Below, one piece after another: positions 7,828-15,958 of a stretch of DNA of 42,673 nucleotides. The notes beneath the pieces were generated by a model. The model saw only the letters and a list, made by a program, of their open reading frames with translations. It was not told the origin of the DNA and searched no databases. The DNA is from a bacterium (GTDB lineage Bacteria; Patescibacteriota; Patescibacteriia; UBA9934; GWF2-40-263). Both the position numbers and the translations under genes were made by a program. The DNA is taken from contig JAJYIV010000007.1 in NCBI GenBank assembly GCA_021789915.1, positions 1 through 42,673 on the forward strand, in the 5' to 3' direction. The number at the start of each line of letters is the position of its first letter. The first letter of the stretch is position 1.

Positions 7828-7853
7828 AAAACCGTCCCGCAAGGGGCGGTTTT
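7828..7853. terminator. Bidirectional intrinsic terminator
   Basis: Hairpin AAAACCG-T-CCC, loop GCAA, GGG-G-CGGTTTT with one G-U pair. It lies between cyoE and the convergent minus-strand gene at 7859-8215 and can serve both. Confidence 0.8.
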
Positions 7854-7858
7854 GCGTT

Positions 7859-8215
7859 TCATTTGCGCACCCAGACGCCGTCGACGAAGTCGGCGAGCAC
7901 CTTTCCGCCGGCGGGGATGCCGTCCTCCTCATACATGACGTCGATCGTGCTCACCAAGGCCGCGTTTCCATTGTTCAGTTCCTGTTTGCGCGCGAAGCAG
8001 AAAATCGTCTTTTCCCCGGAACCGGGTCCAGCGGCTTCAGCCTCCAACAGAAGAAGACCCTTCGCGTCTTCCCGCAAACGCACTTCCTCCAGCGACTTCC
8101 CTTTCGCGAATTCCCGGAAGAGGGCGCGAACTTCTTCGCGCGTTGGAATGCGCTCTTTCTTCGATTCGGGCGCTTCGACCATCGACGACGCGGTCTCGAG
8201 GAATCGTTCGGGCAT
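7859..8215 (-). CDS. Hypothetical protein, 118 residues
   Basis: A soluble, charged protein with no signal peptide or membrane helix. The N-terminal third is helical and rich in Glu/Lys/Arg (REEVRALFREFAKG). The rest has beta-type sequence with Gly turns and ends DFVDGVWVRK. No known family is recognised. The start ATG stands in TCTATG, as in most genes here; the open frame extends upstream only into the IS630 end and is not used. The IS630-family element sits about 50 bp upstream and may have replaced or separated the native promoter. Confidence 0.68.
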   Translation of the reverse strand: MPERFLETASSMVEAPESKKERIPTREEVRALFREFAKGKSLEEVRLREDAKGLLLLEAEAAGPGSGEKTIFCFARKQELNNGNAALVSTIDVMYEEDGIPAGGKVLADFVDGVWVRK

Positions 8216-8268
8216 AGAGCGGATTTTGAAAATTAGGATCCGTTCGGCGCGACTTTGTACACCATGAA

Positions 8269-9388
8269 CTATAGATCCCGCACTATGAAACAGGACTGAT
8301 CCCAAGAAGGACGTACGAGAATGTCGTTGCGTTGAGGAACTCGACGAACTCGTCTGTTGCTTTGTCGATGTCTTCGATGAACCGATTGTGAGTGATGGCA
8401 GATCGTCCGCGTTTCCAAACATGTTCCTGAGGATTTTCCTCGGGCGCATATTTGGGAAAGTGGATCAACTCGATGCGGCCATCCTGCTTGATGAAGTCTT
8501 GCACGACCGAACCGCGGTGCCATCCTGCATTGTCCCACACGAGGACGATTTTTTGTTTGGGATAGAGATCGCGGATCTGCCGAAGGATGTCAGCGGTGAC
8601 GTGCATGTTTTGTTTCATGGTCTTGAACGCATGTTCTTGTCCGCTCTTCACGTCCAAAAAACCGTAGATCTGCCTGCGTTGAACGCTTGAATTGGCCACG
8701 TCGACACGAACGGTTTCCCCTTGGGGAAGCCAGACCTTCTGCGTCGTCGTTTTGGTGGTGAGGATCATTTCATCGGCAGCCAAGATAACGGTTTCGGGAT
8801 TGGTGAAATGTCTTTGTATCAATGGTTTTGACGCTTTTCTCCAGGAGCGAACCGCCCGTTCGTCGTGTTCATGATATCGGCGTTCCGGTTTGTGATAGCC
8901 GAAAGAAGCTTTGCGGAAGACGAGGTACAAAGATGTTTTTGATTTGTACTTCACGCCGTATTTCTGTTCGATCCATTTTCCAAGAATGCCGGCCGTCCAA
9001 AATTCACTGACGAACCCCAACTCTTTGGGCGTCTTTTTGCCGACCGTCTTGACGATCTCGTCCCGTTGTTTCTTCGTGAGCAGCTCTTTGGGTTTTCCTT
9101 GGCGTTTATCGCGCAGGGCTTCGATTCCCAAGGCAAGATAATTCGTCCGAATGGCGAACATCCGCGTTCTGCTGAAACGAGTGATCTGGCGAATGGAGGC
9201 AACGGGAAGACCAGTGTTCAGAAGCAGAACAGCCTGGGCGCGACGCACTTCGGGACTCTTTCGCTCCGTATCTTCCACAACATCCTCCAATTCTTTGATT
9301 TGTTTGCATGTGAGTTTCCGTTGCACAACGCGGCCAGTTTACCACGTTTCCATTTTCAGAGTCCCGTTTCACGGTGTGATGTCTATAG
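8269..9388 (-). mobile_element. IS630-family insertion sequence
   Basis: Terminal inverted repeats of 29 bp match at 22 positions by my hand alignment. One starts at 8269 (CTATAGA...TGAAAC-GGACT) and its partner ends at 9388. Both outer ends contain CTATAG, consistent with the TA target preference of IS630/Tc1 elements, so the exact boundary could be a few bases inward. It encodes one full-length transposase and looks intact. Confidence 0.82.
8283..9326 (-). CDS. IS630-family transposase
   Basis: A 347-residue transposase. The N-terminal half contains helix-turn-helix segments (LPVASIRQITRFSRTRMFAIR), and the C-terminal half is an RNase-H-fold catalytic domain with its acidic triad in order: D in ILAADEMIL, D in VLVWDNAGWH, and E in NPQEHVWK. 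The middle motif with its Asn and the following HFPKYAPEENPQEHVWK are typical of IS630. The frame is unbroken from a GTG start at 9326; an in-frame stop lies just upstream. It lacks the TATG start context of the host genes. Confidence 0.93.
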   Translation of the reverse strand: MQRKLTCKQIKELEDVVEDTERKSPEVRRAQAVLLLNTGLPVASIRQITRFSRTRMFAIRTNYLALGIEALRDKRQGKPKELLTKKQRDEIVKTVGKKTPKELGFVSEFWTAGILGKWIEQKYGVKYKSKTSLYLVFRKASFGYHKPERRYHEHDERAVRSWRKASKPLIQRHFTNPETVILAADEMILTTKTTTQKVWLPQGETVRVDVANSSVQRRQIYGFLDVKSGQEHAFKTMKQNMHVTADILRQIRDLYPKQKIVLVWDNAGWHRGSVVQDFIKQDGRIELIHFPKYAPEENPQEHVWKRGRSAITHNRFIEDIDKATDEFVEFLNATTFSYVLLGISPVS

Positions 9389-9526
9389 GTCTTGAAATTC
9401 TACGCGTCTCTTGAAGAGATTGCCGTGACCGACGACTATCAAGATTTGGTCGTATTGATTATCTGTCATATTGGGCGGCTCCTGTAGCTTGTTTGATTCC
9501 TATCGTACGCTTCGCTGAGCATTAAC

Positions 9527-9628
9527 AAAACCGCCCGTGAAGGCGGTTTTGTCTATGAGACAAGGCTTCGTCGGTCGCCCTTCGTACCTTGGGTACTCGG
9601 GTTTGCCGATAAAAACTTGTCCTGGCGG
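9527..9628 (-). ncRNA. Candidate structured RNA segment with terminator (copy A)
   Basis: A 102-bp stretch matching 29131-29232 without gaps at about 78 of 102 positions by hand count. Read on the minus strand both can form an outer stem (GACAA pairing with TTGTC), a CCC/GGG helix enclosing GTACC-CAA-GGTAC, and a final intrinsic terminator AAAACCGCC...GGCGGTTTT at 9527-9550. In the other copy one inner A-U pair is replaced by G-C. The rest of 9389-9770 holds no gene I can support, only another inverted repeat (AACGGGT/ACCCGTT at about 9655-9694) and a hairpin GGCGGT...ACCGCC near 9624-9651. Confidence 0.4.
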
Positions 9629-9770
9629 TGTACTCGGGTTAAGTACCGCCGTTCAACGGGTATTCAAAGGGGGTTTTGAGGGACCCGTTCCGCGGCGATT
9701 TTGAGGCATACGGGTCGGGTGCTATTTCTGAAATGGGATAGTCCCCGTTCAATGCAGAGGCAAGACCTCG

Positions 9771-9798
9771 TTGCCATCGACCGTTTTCCTGATAGGAT
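9771..9798 (+). promoter_or_regulatory. Promoter of the predicted zinc protease gene
   Basis: TTGCCA at 9771-9776 and TAGGAT at 9793-9798 are spaced 16 bp apart. Transcription would start about 6 nt before the ATG at 9811, giving a very short leader. Confidence 0.55.
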
Positions 9799-9810
9799 GT
9801 GCGTGAACCT

Positions 9811-10467
9811 ATGAGGCAGAAACTTCTCATCCATTTCCTCGAGCGATCCGACCCGCGCTGGAACGACGCGCAACGGCGGATGATTCGGGACGTGCTTCAA
9901 AAGACGTGGCGTCAGGCGGCGGCTGTTTTGCCCTTGCCGTCCGTCATGAACGTCACCGTGTTCGCAAGCGATCTTTACTGCGTTCCGGAAACGGGCGAGG
10001 GCGGATATACCGTCACAAAAGATTGGATTCAACTGTATCTCGACCCCGCCGAGGCGAAACGCTGGCCCGGCATCATCCGCCGCATCCTGCCTTCGACGTT
10101 CTTCCACGAGCTCCATCACGCGAGCCGCCATTTTCAAACCGGCCCGCGCACGACGCTCGCCGACGACGTCCTGACGGAAGGGCTCGCGACCGTTTTTGCT
10201 TCGGAACGATTTCCCTCGTTCGTTCCGCCGTGGGGCCAGGCGACGGAGGCGCAAGCCGCGCGCTGGCTGAACTGGATGAAACCCGATTGGAACAAAAGGC
10301 ACTATTCGCGTCATGCGTATTTTTTCTCCTCCGGACCAAACCGCTGGGCCGGCTATCGGCTCGGTACGCGATTGGTGGAGCGTGCGAAGGAGCGGACAGG
10401 CGCGACTGCGGCAGAAATGGTTGCGTGGAACGCACGCCGAATCCTGCGCGCGGCGGACGCGAGATAA
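9811..10467 (+). CDS. Predicted zinc-dependent protease, DUF2268-like
   Basis: A 218-residue protein with the zinc-protease signature HELHH inside STFFHELHHASRH at about residues 95-107. A likely third ligand, Glu, is found in LTEGLATVFASE, about 25 residues later. That arrangement resembles the DUF2268 family of predicted zinc proteases. No signal peptide is visible, so it probably acts in the cytoplasm. The start is ATG 9811 (CCTATG) instead of the upstream GTG at 9799. It is convergent with the RiPP operon and their ends nearly touch; a role in leader-peptide removal is possible but is speculation from position. Confidence 0.7.
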   Translation: MRQKLLIHFLERSDPRWNDAQRRMIRDVLQKTWRQAAAVLPLPSVMNVTVFASDLYCVPETGEGGYTVTKDWIQLYLDPAEAKRWPGIIRRILPSTFFHELHHASRHFQTGPRTTLADDVLTEGLATVFASERFPSFVPPWGQATEAQAARWLNWMKPDWNKRHYSRHAYFFSSGPNRWAGYRLGTRLVERAKERTGATAAEMVAWNARRILRAADAR

Positions 10468-10498
10468 AAACACCCACGGGACTGGAGAATCCCGTGGG
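10466..10498 (-). terminator. Intrinsic terminator of the RiPP operon
   Basis: A hairpin with 9-bp arms CCCACGGGA (10473-10481) and TCCCGTGGG (10490-10498). On the minus strand it is followed by a U run (AAAAA at 10466-10470 on the plus strand). It lies 38 bp beyond the small peptide gene and closes the SagB-YcaO/peptide transcript. Confidence 0.8.
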
Positions 10499-10535
10499 GA
10501 CGAGCTGACGACAAGGAGAGGTGCCGCGGAAGCGG

Positions 10536-10658
10536 TCAGTCCTTGCTTTGTGCCGACTGCCCGGAGGAATCGCCGCTCTTCATGGCCCGCACCGCGCTTT
10601 GGCGCGGGCGGACGATGACGCGAAACGGCGTTCCTGATCGGCGAGACGCTTTCTTCAT
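10536..10658 (-). CDS. Candidate RiPP precursor peptide, 40 residues
   Basis: A 40-codon gene immediately after the SagB-YcaO gene on the same transcript. The N-terminal half is basic (MKKASRRSGTPFRVIVRPRQ). The C-terminal half is small, polar and serine-rich, ending SGDSSGQSAQSKD. It has eight Ser, one Thr and no Cys, so any heterocycles would be oxazolines or oxazoles. It is led by the strongest Shine-Dalgarno sequence in the window, as expected for a precursor that must be made in excess of its enzymes. A leader/core organisation (basic leader, Ser-rich core) fits azoline-forming RiPPs. No sequence family is recognised. An unrelated small basic protein is the alternative. Confidence 0.6.
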   Translation of the reverse strand: MKKASRRSGTPFRVIVRPRQSAVRAMKSGDSSGQSAQSKD

Positions 10659-10664
10659 GTTACT

Positions 10665-10675
10665 TCACCTCCTTT
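10665..10675 (-). promoter_or_regulatory. Exceptionally strong Shine-Dalgarno of the peptide gene
   Basis: On the minus strand AAAGGAGGTGA stands 6 nt before the ATG of the 40-residue peptide, which is close to the full complement of the usual 16S rRNA 3' end. Most genes in this window have no such sequence. Confidence 0.85.
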
Positions 10676-10686
10676 CTCTCCAAAGA

Positions 10687-12873
10687 TCAGTTGAAGGGAT
10701 GGGGCGGAAGCCCGCGTCCCCACGGCCGGCGACCTTCTTTGATTTCTTGCCGAACCGCCTCTTGCACGCGCGAAAGCCCAATGGGCTCAAGCCCGTACCC
10801 AAAGGTCATGGGCACGAGCCCGGGAACGAGCGCTCGCACAACGTGCAGGCCGTCTTTGACTCCGAGTTTGCAGACATATGACCGGAGTCCGCGAGCGAAG
10901 ATCAGATCTTCGAGCGCGGAAATCGACGCTGCTGTTTCCGCGTGCCGCACGTGCATCCACTTCACTTCGCGACGAGCATCCCCTTCCAGGAAGCGGGCGG
11001 CCGCTTGCGCCCGCCGTCGCTCGTACCACAACGCGTGAGTCCCTGGCGAGCGAACTTCGTCTTTCGTCAGAAGCCGATCCGTCGGGCCGTCGCGCAAATG
11101 GCAGAAGACGGACGCTTCAAGTTCCATGAGAGCTTTTTCAAGCGCCTTGTCTGGGTCGAAAGCGGACGCCGCGGCACAACTGAAGTACTTCCCTCGATCA
11201 TCTCTTGCCGTAAGCAGGATGACCGGAGCGAACTCGCGCGAGGCGTCCAGTACGGACACTGACGCCCCGGATCGTTCCAGCGCTTTCAAGCGATTTTGGA
11301 CGTCGCCGGGCAGCGTGGATCGGCAAATGCGCGGCAATCGGGCGCGAGAAAGCCATGCGAGCATGAACGCATCCCGTTCGACGAGTTCAAGAAGGGCGTT
11401 CGCGTAAGCCCCTTGTTCCGTCGTCTGCGCGGCGACGCCGCTCGAGTTCGCGTAGGCGTAGCGGGCGAACCCTTTCGGCGGATCGTACGGAAAGAACAGG
11501 AAATCCGCCAAGACATACCGTTTCTCGCCGCTGCGCCCGTCGGTCGCGGGCGCCCATTCATATTGCCGTTCGGCGGAGAACGGACGGATGTCTTTCCGAT
11601 TCCGAACCCGCCATGCGGCGTAGCGAAGCATGCGATGCGGATGGATAGCCAAGCCCCCAAGTTCGTGAAAAGACGCGCAAACGAGATCGGGAGGCACCAT
11701 CCCGGCACATTGCCATTCGACCGACTCGGCGAAGGCTTTTCGCGCCGCGCGTTTACGGATCGGATCTCGTCCGCAGCTCCAGTCTTCGCCGGCGCGCCCG
11801 CCGGGAACATGGGCAAACGCCATGTGAAACGGCAGTGCGTACCCGTCGGCGTTCCGCGTCGAGAAGCGGATGGGGTTCGGAATCTTGACGCTTGGCGCCG
11901 GTTTCCCGACCGGCGTTCCGCGCCCGCCGAGAAGAACGGTCGTGAGCGGCCACGCTCCCGGGGAAAGCCGCAACGCTTTCGCGAGACGCTTCTCCAAGAA
12001 TCCGCCCAATTCGACGGCGGCGACTTCCAGCGATTCGGAAGTCAGCAACGCGTTTTGAGCCGCGTGGCCTGCCTCCAGGAGGGAATACATGACGCCGCGG
12101 TTTCCATATTTCTTGGCCGAACGCCCGACTTCCGCCGTTACGACGAGCAAGGCGGCCGCATGCGCGGCCAGCGAAGGATCAACCAAGGCGGCCGTGGCGG
12201 GTTTCGCCGTCGTTCCCCGTCTCTTTAAGACGACGGTGCCGTCTCGGCCGAAGCCGACGGCGTACGCGCCTTCCGCGAGGTCGCCGTGCGGACGGAGCAG
12301 AACGACATGAAGACGCAGAGGATACAATGCTCCTCCCGACGGCACGGTCCGGCTTCCGGCGCGGCCGCCGGAGATGAATCCGCAAGCGCTCCAGAGAATG
12401 GCCGCCAAGTCCTCCGTCCTCAGAGGTTCGCCGGCGAAGCGCCGCTCGGAATGCCGACGGTTCAGCACGGAAGCCAGGGGAAACGAGGAGGGTCGCAAAA
12501 CGATGCCTTCTGTTTGTTCCTGCGCCCCGGCCTCCACGCAAGCCTCGATCTCCCGCTTGCTCAGATTCGGCGCGAACGGACTCGGATTTCGAACCAGCTC
12601 CTGCACGACTGGGGCGATGTTCCTGCTGTCACACAGGCACCCTTGTCGCTCCAAAACACGGAGAAGATCCCCCGCTTCTTTAGAGGAAAGGAAGGAATCC
12701 AGCGCTTCTTTCACGGCAGAAGCGGAATTCATTCCGTTGCACGCCGAGATCAGGCGCTCGGACAGCGCGCGCGGAATCGTGATTTCGACATCACGAAACG
12801 GATGCTTGAAGATCGTTCTGTCGCGGCGTACGACGGTCGGAAAAAGGAGCAGTGGTCGGCTGGAATTACGCAT
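10687..12873 (-). CDS. Fused SagB-type dehydrogenase / YcaO cyclodehydratase
   Basis: A 728-residue fusion. Residues 1-100 resemble a small winged-helix, PqqD/RRE-like peptide-recognition module (DLLRVLERQGCLCD). About 110-330 is a SagB-type flavin oxidase with RRHSERRFAGEPL and the signature PSGGALYPLRLHVVLL. From about 370 on it is a YcaO domain: ATP-binding glutamates lie in AFAESVEW, ALLELVERDAF and ALEKALMELEAS, and the C-terminus is proline-rich (LPPHPFN), as in azoline-forming YcaO enzymes. The predicted reactions are ATP-dependent cyclisation of Ser/Thr/Cys to azolines, then FMN-dependent oxidation to azoles. No separate E1/ThiF-like partner is adjacent. The start is ATG 12873 because AAGAGGT stands 7 nt upstream; a longer TTG-initiated form is open but unlikely. 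Confidence 0.85.
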   Translation of the reverse strand: MRNSSRPLLLFPTVVRRDRTIFKHPFRDVEITIPRALSERLISACNGMNSASAVKEALDSFLSSKEAGDLLRVLERQGCLCDSRNIAPVVQELVRNPSPFAPNLSKREIEACVEAGAQEQTEGIVLRPSSFPLASVLNRRHSERRFAGEPLRTEDLAAILWSACGFISGGRAGSRTVPSGGALYPLRLHVVLLRPHGDLAEGAYAVGFGRDGTVVLKRRGTTAKPATAALVDPSLAAHAAALLVVTAEVGRSAKKYGNRGVMYSLLEAGHAAQNALLTSESLEVAAVELGGFLEKRLAKALRLSPGAWPLTTVLLGGRGTPVGKPAPSVKIPNPIRFSTRNADGYALPFHMAFAHVPGGRAGEDWSCGRDPIRKRAARKAFAESVEWQCAGMVPPDLVCASFHELGGLAIHPHRMLRYAAWRVRNRKDIRPFSAERQYEWAPATDGRSGEKRYVLADFLFFPYDPPKGFARYAYANSSGVAAQTTEQGAYANALLELVERDAFMLAWLSRARLPRICRSTLPGDVQNRLKALERSGASVSVLDASREFAPVILLTARDDRGKYFSCAAASAFDPDKALEKALMELEASVFCHLRDGPTDRLLTKDEVRSPGTHALWYERRRAQAAARFLEGDARREVKWMHVRHAETAASISALEDLIFARGLRSYVCKLGVKDGLHVVRALVPGLVPMTFGYGLEPIGLSRVQEAVRQEIKEGRRPWGRGLPPHPFN

Positions 12874-13076
12874 GATAAACCTCTTTTCTTTCGGTTGTGA
12901 AGGGTCTGGGAAGACCTTAATCTTTAACTCCTCTGCTGGCAAATCGGTGGGTATGTTGAATGGCGCGGGTCGGCATACGTCCGGAGAAATGTTACAGATG
13001 TGACACCGAAGGGCATCCAAGCCGTTCACGCACAAAATACGAACAAGGCGCCACGGGCGTTTTCGGCCAACAGTGC

Positions 13077-13082
13077 TAGGAT
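13077..13082 (+). promoter_or_regulatory. -10 box of the divergent regulator-like gene
   Basis: TAGGAT lies 9 nt before the ATG at 13092, so the leader is almost absent. The 218-bp gap to the divergent RiPP operon (12874-13091) also holds the hairpin GGTCT-TCCC-AGACC near 12902-12915 in the operon's 5' leader and a possible 19-codon frame, neither with further support. Confidence 0.4.
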
Positions 13083-13091
13083 GTGGGAGAT

Positions 13092-13739
13092 ATGCTCAAT
13101 GCCGTTTCGCCCGAGACCGTGCGTGAATACCTTCCGATCATCCGGGCCATTCGCGCGGAGCTCGAAATAAGAACCTTGAATCCGGACGCCGTTCGAGCGC
13201 GCCAAAAGATGGAGTTCTTTTCCGTCGAGGGGCAATACGGCGCGCGGAATACGGTCAGCGCGCTTGGCATCATGGCCCCCTGGGCAAAGGCGGCCGGTTT
13301 TGCCGTAGACGGATACGGGTTCGCGAAGACGTCGGCGCGGAGCGCATGGGCGGACTTGTTCCGATCCGTCGACCGTCAAACGGCGACGCTCGAAAAGAAA
13401 CTGTCTTCCGATGCGCCGCCGCCGATCGTTCTCACGTTCGCGTCAGGATCGATCGTCCGCGAACTGGACGGCCGCGCGCTGTCCTGCCCGTTCGAGGAGA
13501 ACGGGCAAAAGGCGAATATTATCCGCGCGCTGCCCCAGGACGGGGCCTTCCTCCAACAAAGAGAATTGCAATCCGTCGTCGGAGCCAAAAGCGACAAAGC
13601 TGTTTTCAGCGCCATCAGGAAAATCAACCTGATATTAGCGAACCGGCTGCAGCTTCCAACCGACAGAAAGCCGATCGAAGGCAAGAGGGGCTCCGGATAC
13701 CGGATCAACCCCGCTTTTTACAAGATCCGCTTCGAGTAA
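13092..13739 (+). CDS. Hypothetical protein with a C-terminal winged-helix-like region
   Basis: A 215-residue soluble protein. The first half is helical and not recognised. The second half, from about residue 130, reads like a winged-helix DNA-binding domain of the response-regulator type: NIIRALPQDGAFLQQRELQ, then a recognition-helix-like AVFSAIRKINLILANRLQL, then a wing, GKRGSGYRI. It has no receiver domain. It diverges from the SagB-YcaO operon across 218 bp, so a role in controlling that operon is plausible but is inferred from position only. The start ATG (ATATGC) is preferred over GTG 13083. A hairpin terminator follows. Confidence 0.6.
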   Translation: MLNAVSPETVREYLPIIRAIRAELEIRTLNPDAVRARQKMEFFSVEGQYGARNTVSALGIMAPWAKAAGFAVDGYGFAKTSARSAWADLFRSVDRQTATLEKKLSSDAPPPIVLTFASGSIVRELDGRALSCPFEENGQKANIIRALPQDGAFLQQRELQSVVGAKSDKAVFSAIRKINLILANRLQLPTDRKPIEGKRGSGYRINPAFYKIRFE

Positions 13740-13776
13740 CCGTTCCTCCGCCGCGTCTCCTGCGGACAAACTCGGC

Positions 13777-13803
13777 AAACCCGCCATAAATGGCGGGTTT
13801 TTC
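13777..13803 (+). terminator. Intrinsic terminator
   Basis: AAACCCGCCAT pairs with ATGGCGGGTTT around an AA loop and is followed by a T run. It ends the regulator-like gene. Confidence 0.88.
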
Positions 13804-13892
13804 GCATACGGCGGCGGAGATGCGGCGGATGTATCCGAAGAGAAATACGTGAAAAAATTTCCGTGCTGAAAACTCATTCATTTCTCTCCTCT

Positions 13893-15218
13893 ATGGCTAA
13901 AGCGCCTGCGAACCCGAAGCCGCCGATGACGCGACCCCGCTCCTTGAACGATGCCGAAATCGCCGTCCGCTACGTCCCGATCGAAGACCTGCGCCCCGCC
14001 GAATACAATCCGCGCACGCACGACGAAGGCGAAGCCGAACAGCTCCGGGAGAGCCTGCGCCGATTCGGCGCCGTCGACCCGCTCATCGTCAACCGCCATC
14101 CCGGACGCGAGGGCGTCGTCTGCGGCGGCCATTTCAGGCTCGCCTGCATGCGCGAGCTCGGCTACGAACGCGTGCCGGTCGTTTTCGTCGATCTTGCGCC
14201 GGACAAGGAACGCGAGCTGAACCTCCGCCTGAACCGCAACGTCGGCCGCTGGGACTACGAGATGCTGAAGGAGTTCGACGTCGAGCTTCTGCTTAACGTC
14301 GGCTTCAGCGAATTCGACCTCGGCGTCATCTGGAACGCGTCCTTGGAAACGTCCGACGACGCCTTCGACGCGGAGAAGGAGCTGGCCGCGATCCATGAGC
14401 CGAAGACCAAGTCCGGCGATTTCTACAAGCTCGGCAGCCACTATCTTCTATGCGGGGACGCGACCGACCAAGCGGCGGTCAAACGCCTGATCGGCGAGAA
14501 CCGCGCGGGCATGGTCTATTGCGATCCTCCGTATAACATCGGGCTTTCGTACGACAAGGGCCTTTCGAATACGCCGCGCTACGGCGGCCGCCAAACGGAC
14601 GACGCCAAATCGGACGCCGACTACGCCGCCTTCTTGAGGGCGGCGATCGGCAACGCGCTTGCGGTTGCCAAGCCGGACGCCCACGCGTTCTTCTGGTGCG
14701 ACGAATCCTACGCGGGCCTCGTCCAAGGGCTGTTTGCGGAAGCGAAATTGAAAAACCGGCGGCTGTGCATTTGGGTCAAAAACGGCTTTAACGCGACGCC
14801 GAAGGTCGCTTTCAACAAAGCGATCGAGGTCTGCGTCTACGCCACGCGCGGAAAACCGTATCTGGCGCCGGACGCGAAGAACCTGAACGAGATCCTGAAC
14901 AAGGAAATCGGCACGGGCAACCGGACGGCCGAGGACATTCTCGACCTGACCAATATCTGGATCGCGAAGCGCCTGCCGGGATCGGCCTACGAGCACCCGA
15001 CGCAGAAGCCGCCGACGCTTCACGAGAAGCCGCTGCGCCGCTGCACCAAGGTCGGCGACGGCGTTCTCGATTTGTTCGCCGGCTCCGGCTCGACCCTCAT
15101 CGCCGCCGAACAGATGAAGCGGAGATGCTTCGCGCTCGAGCTGGAGCCGATCTTTTGCGACTTAATCATCCGCCGCTATGAACTCCTCACCGGAAGCAAA
15201 GCCCAGCTTGTCCGTTAG
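13893..15218 (+). CDS. ParB-domain DNA methyltransferase
   Basis: A 441-residue two-domain protein. Residues 20-130 are a ParB/Srx-like N-terminal domain (DLRPAEYNPRTHDEGE, VNRHPGREGVVCGGHFRL), and the rest is a DNA amino-methyltransferase. Catalytic motif DPPY (VYCDPPYNIG, about residue 210) precedes the SAM-binding motif LFAGSGSTLIAAEQ (about 395), the order of beta-class enzymes that modify adenine N6 or cytosine N4. Such fusions are common in phages and prophages. The start is ATG 13893 (CTATGG), not GTG 13863. It overlaps the next methyltransferase gene by 41 bp. Confidence 0.9.
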   Translation: MAKAPANPKPPMTRPRSLNDAEIAVRYVPIEDLRPAEYNPRTHDEGEAEQLRESLRRFGAVDPLIVNRHPGREGVVCGGHFRLACMRELGYERVPVVFVDLAPDKERELNLRLNRNVGRWDYEMLKEFDVELLLNVGFSEFDLGVIWNASLETSDDAFDAEKELAAIHEPKTKSGDFYKLGSHYLLCGDATDQAAVKRLIGENRAGMVYCDPPYNIGLSYDKGLSNTPRYGGRQTDDAKSDADYAAFLRAAIGNALAVAKPDAHAFFWCDESYAGLVQGLFAEAKLKNRRLCIWVKNGFNATPKVAFNKAIEVCVYATRGKPYLAPDAKNLNEILNKEIGTGNRTAEDILDLTNIWIAKRLPGSAYEHPTQKPPTLHEKPLRRCTKVGDGVLDLFAGSGSTLIAAEQMKRRCFALELEPIFCDLIIRRYELLTGSKAQLVR

Positions 15219-15954
15219 CCGAGGCGACGTCTTCGCCTTGGGCGATCATCGCCTCGCCTGCGGCGACGCCCGAGACACTGCCTTGATCGCCCGCCTGCTC
15301 GGGCATACGCCCGTCGACCTCATTCTGGCCGATCCGCCGTACGCCGTCGGCTACGTCGAATCGAAGGCGGAGATATCGGGCGTGGCGCAGCCGAAGGACA
15401 TTTTGGGCGACCATCTCCAAAGCGACGCCGAGTACCGGGCCTTCACCCGCGACTGGCTCCTGGCCGCGCGGCCGCTCCTCGCCGCCAAGAACTCCGCCTA
15501 CGTCTTCAACTCGGATCGGATGATCTTCCCTTTGCGCGAGGGCATGCTGGAAGCCGGGTTCAGATTCTCCCAGCTGCTTGTCTGGATCAAAGACCGCTGC
15601 GTCATCGGCCGCCTCGATTATCTGCCCCAGCACGAGCTCGTGGCCTTCGGCTGGCACGGCGCCCACGCGTTCCGCCGCGCCAAGGACAAGAGCGTCCTGT
15701 TCCACCCCAAACCCGCCGCTTCCAAGCTCCATCCGACGATGAAGCCGATCGGCCTGCTGCGACAGCTCATCTTGAACAGCTCCAAGATCGGCTCCGCCGT
15801 CTACGACCCGTTCGGCGGGTCCGGCTCGACCCTCATCGCCGCCGAGCAGACGAAGAGACGGTGCTTCATGATCGAGGCCGATCCCGCCTATTGCCTGACC
15901 GTCATGGACCGCTTTCAGAAATTAACCGGCGTCGGGCCGGCGAAGATCGCTTAA
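15178..15954 (+). CDS. Beta-class DNA methyltransferase
   Basis: A 258-residue DNA amino-methyltransferase with DPPY (ILADPPYAVGY, about residue 53) before FGGSGSTLIAAEQ (about residue 210), the beta-class order. It ends in the same TLIAAEQxKRRCF stretch as the preceding methyltransferase, so the two share recent ancestry in that segment. The start TATG lies inside the end of the preceding gene. No cognate nuclease is adjacent, which suggests an orphan phage-type methyltransferase that masks DNA from restriction. Confidence 0.9.
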   Translation: MNSSPEAKPSLSVSRGDVFALGDHRLACGDARDTALIARLLGHTPVDLILADPPYAVGYVESKAEISGVAQPKDILGDHLQSDAEYRAFTRDWLLAARPLLAAKNSAYVFNSDRMIFPLREGMLEAGFRFSQLLVWIKDRCVIGRLDYLPQHELVAFGWHGAHAFRRAKDKSVLFHPKPAASKLHPTMKPIGLLRQLILNSSKIGSAVYDPFGGSGSTLIAAEQTKRRCFMIEADPAYCLTVMDRFQKLTGVGPAKIA

Positions 15955-15958
15955 CCGC

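Noticed and set aside
9639-9830. 63-codon minus-strand frame in the gap before the zinc protease
   Set aside because: It overlaps the protease start and promoter and shows no start signal or family match.
12874-13035. N-terminal extension of the SagB-YcaO protein from a TTG start, with a CxxC-like segment
   Set aside because: ATG 12873 has a Shine-Dalgarno sequence at good spacing and the extension matches nothing in the family.
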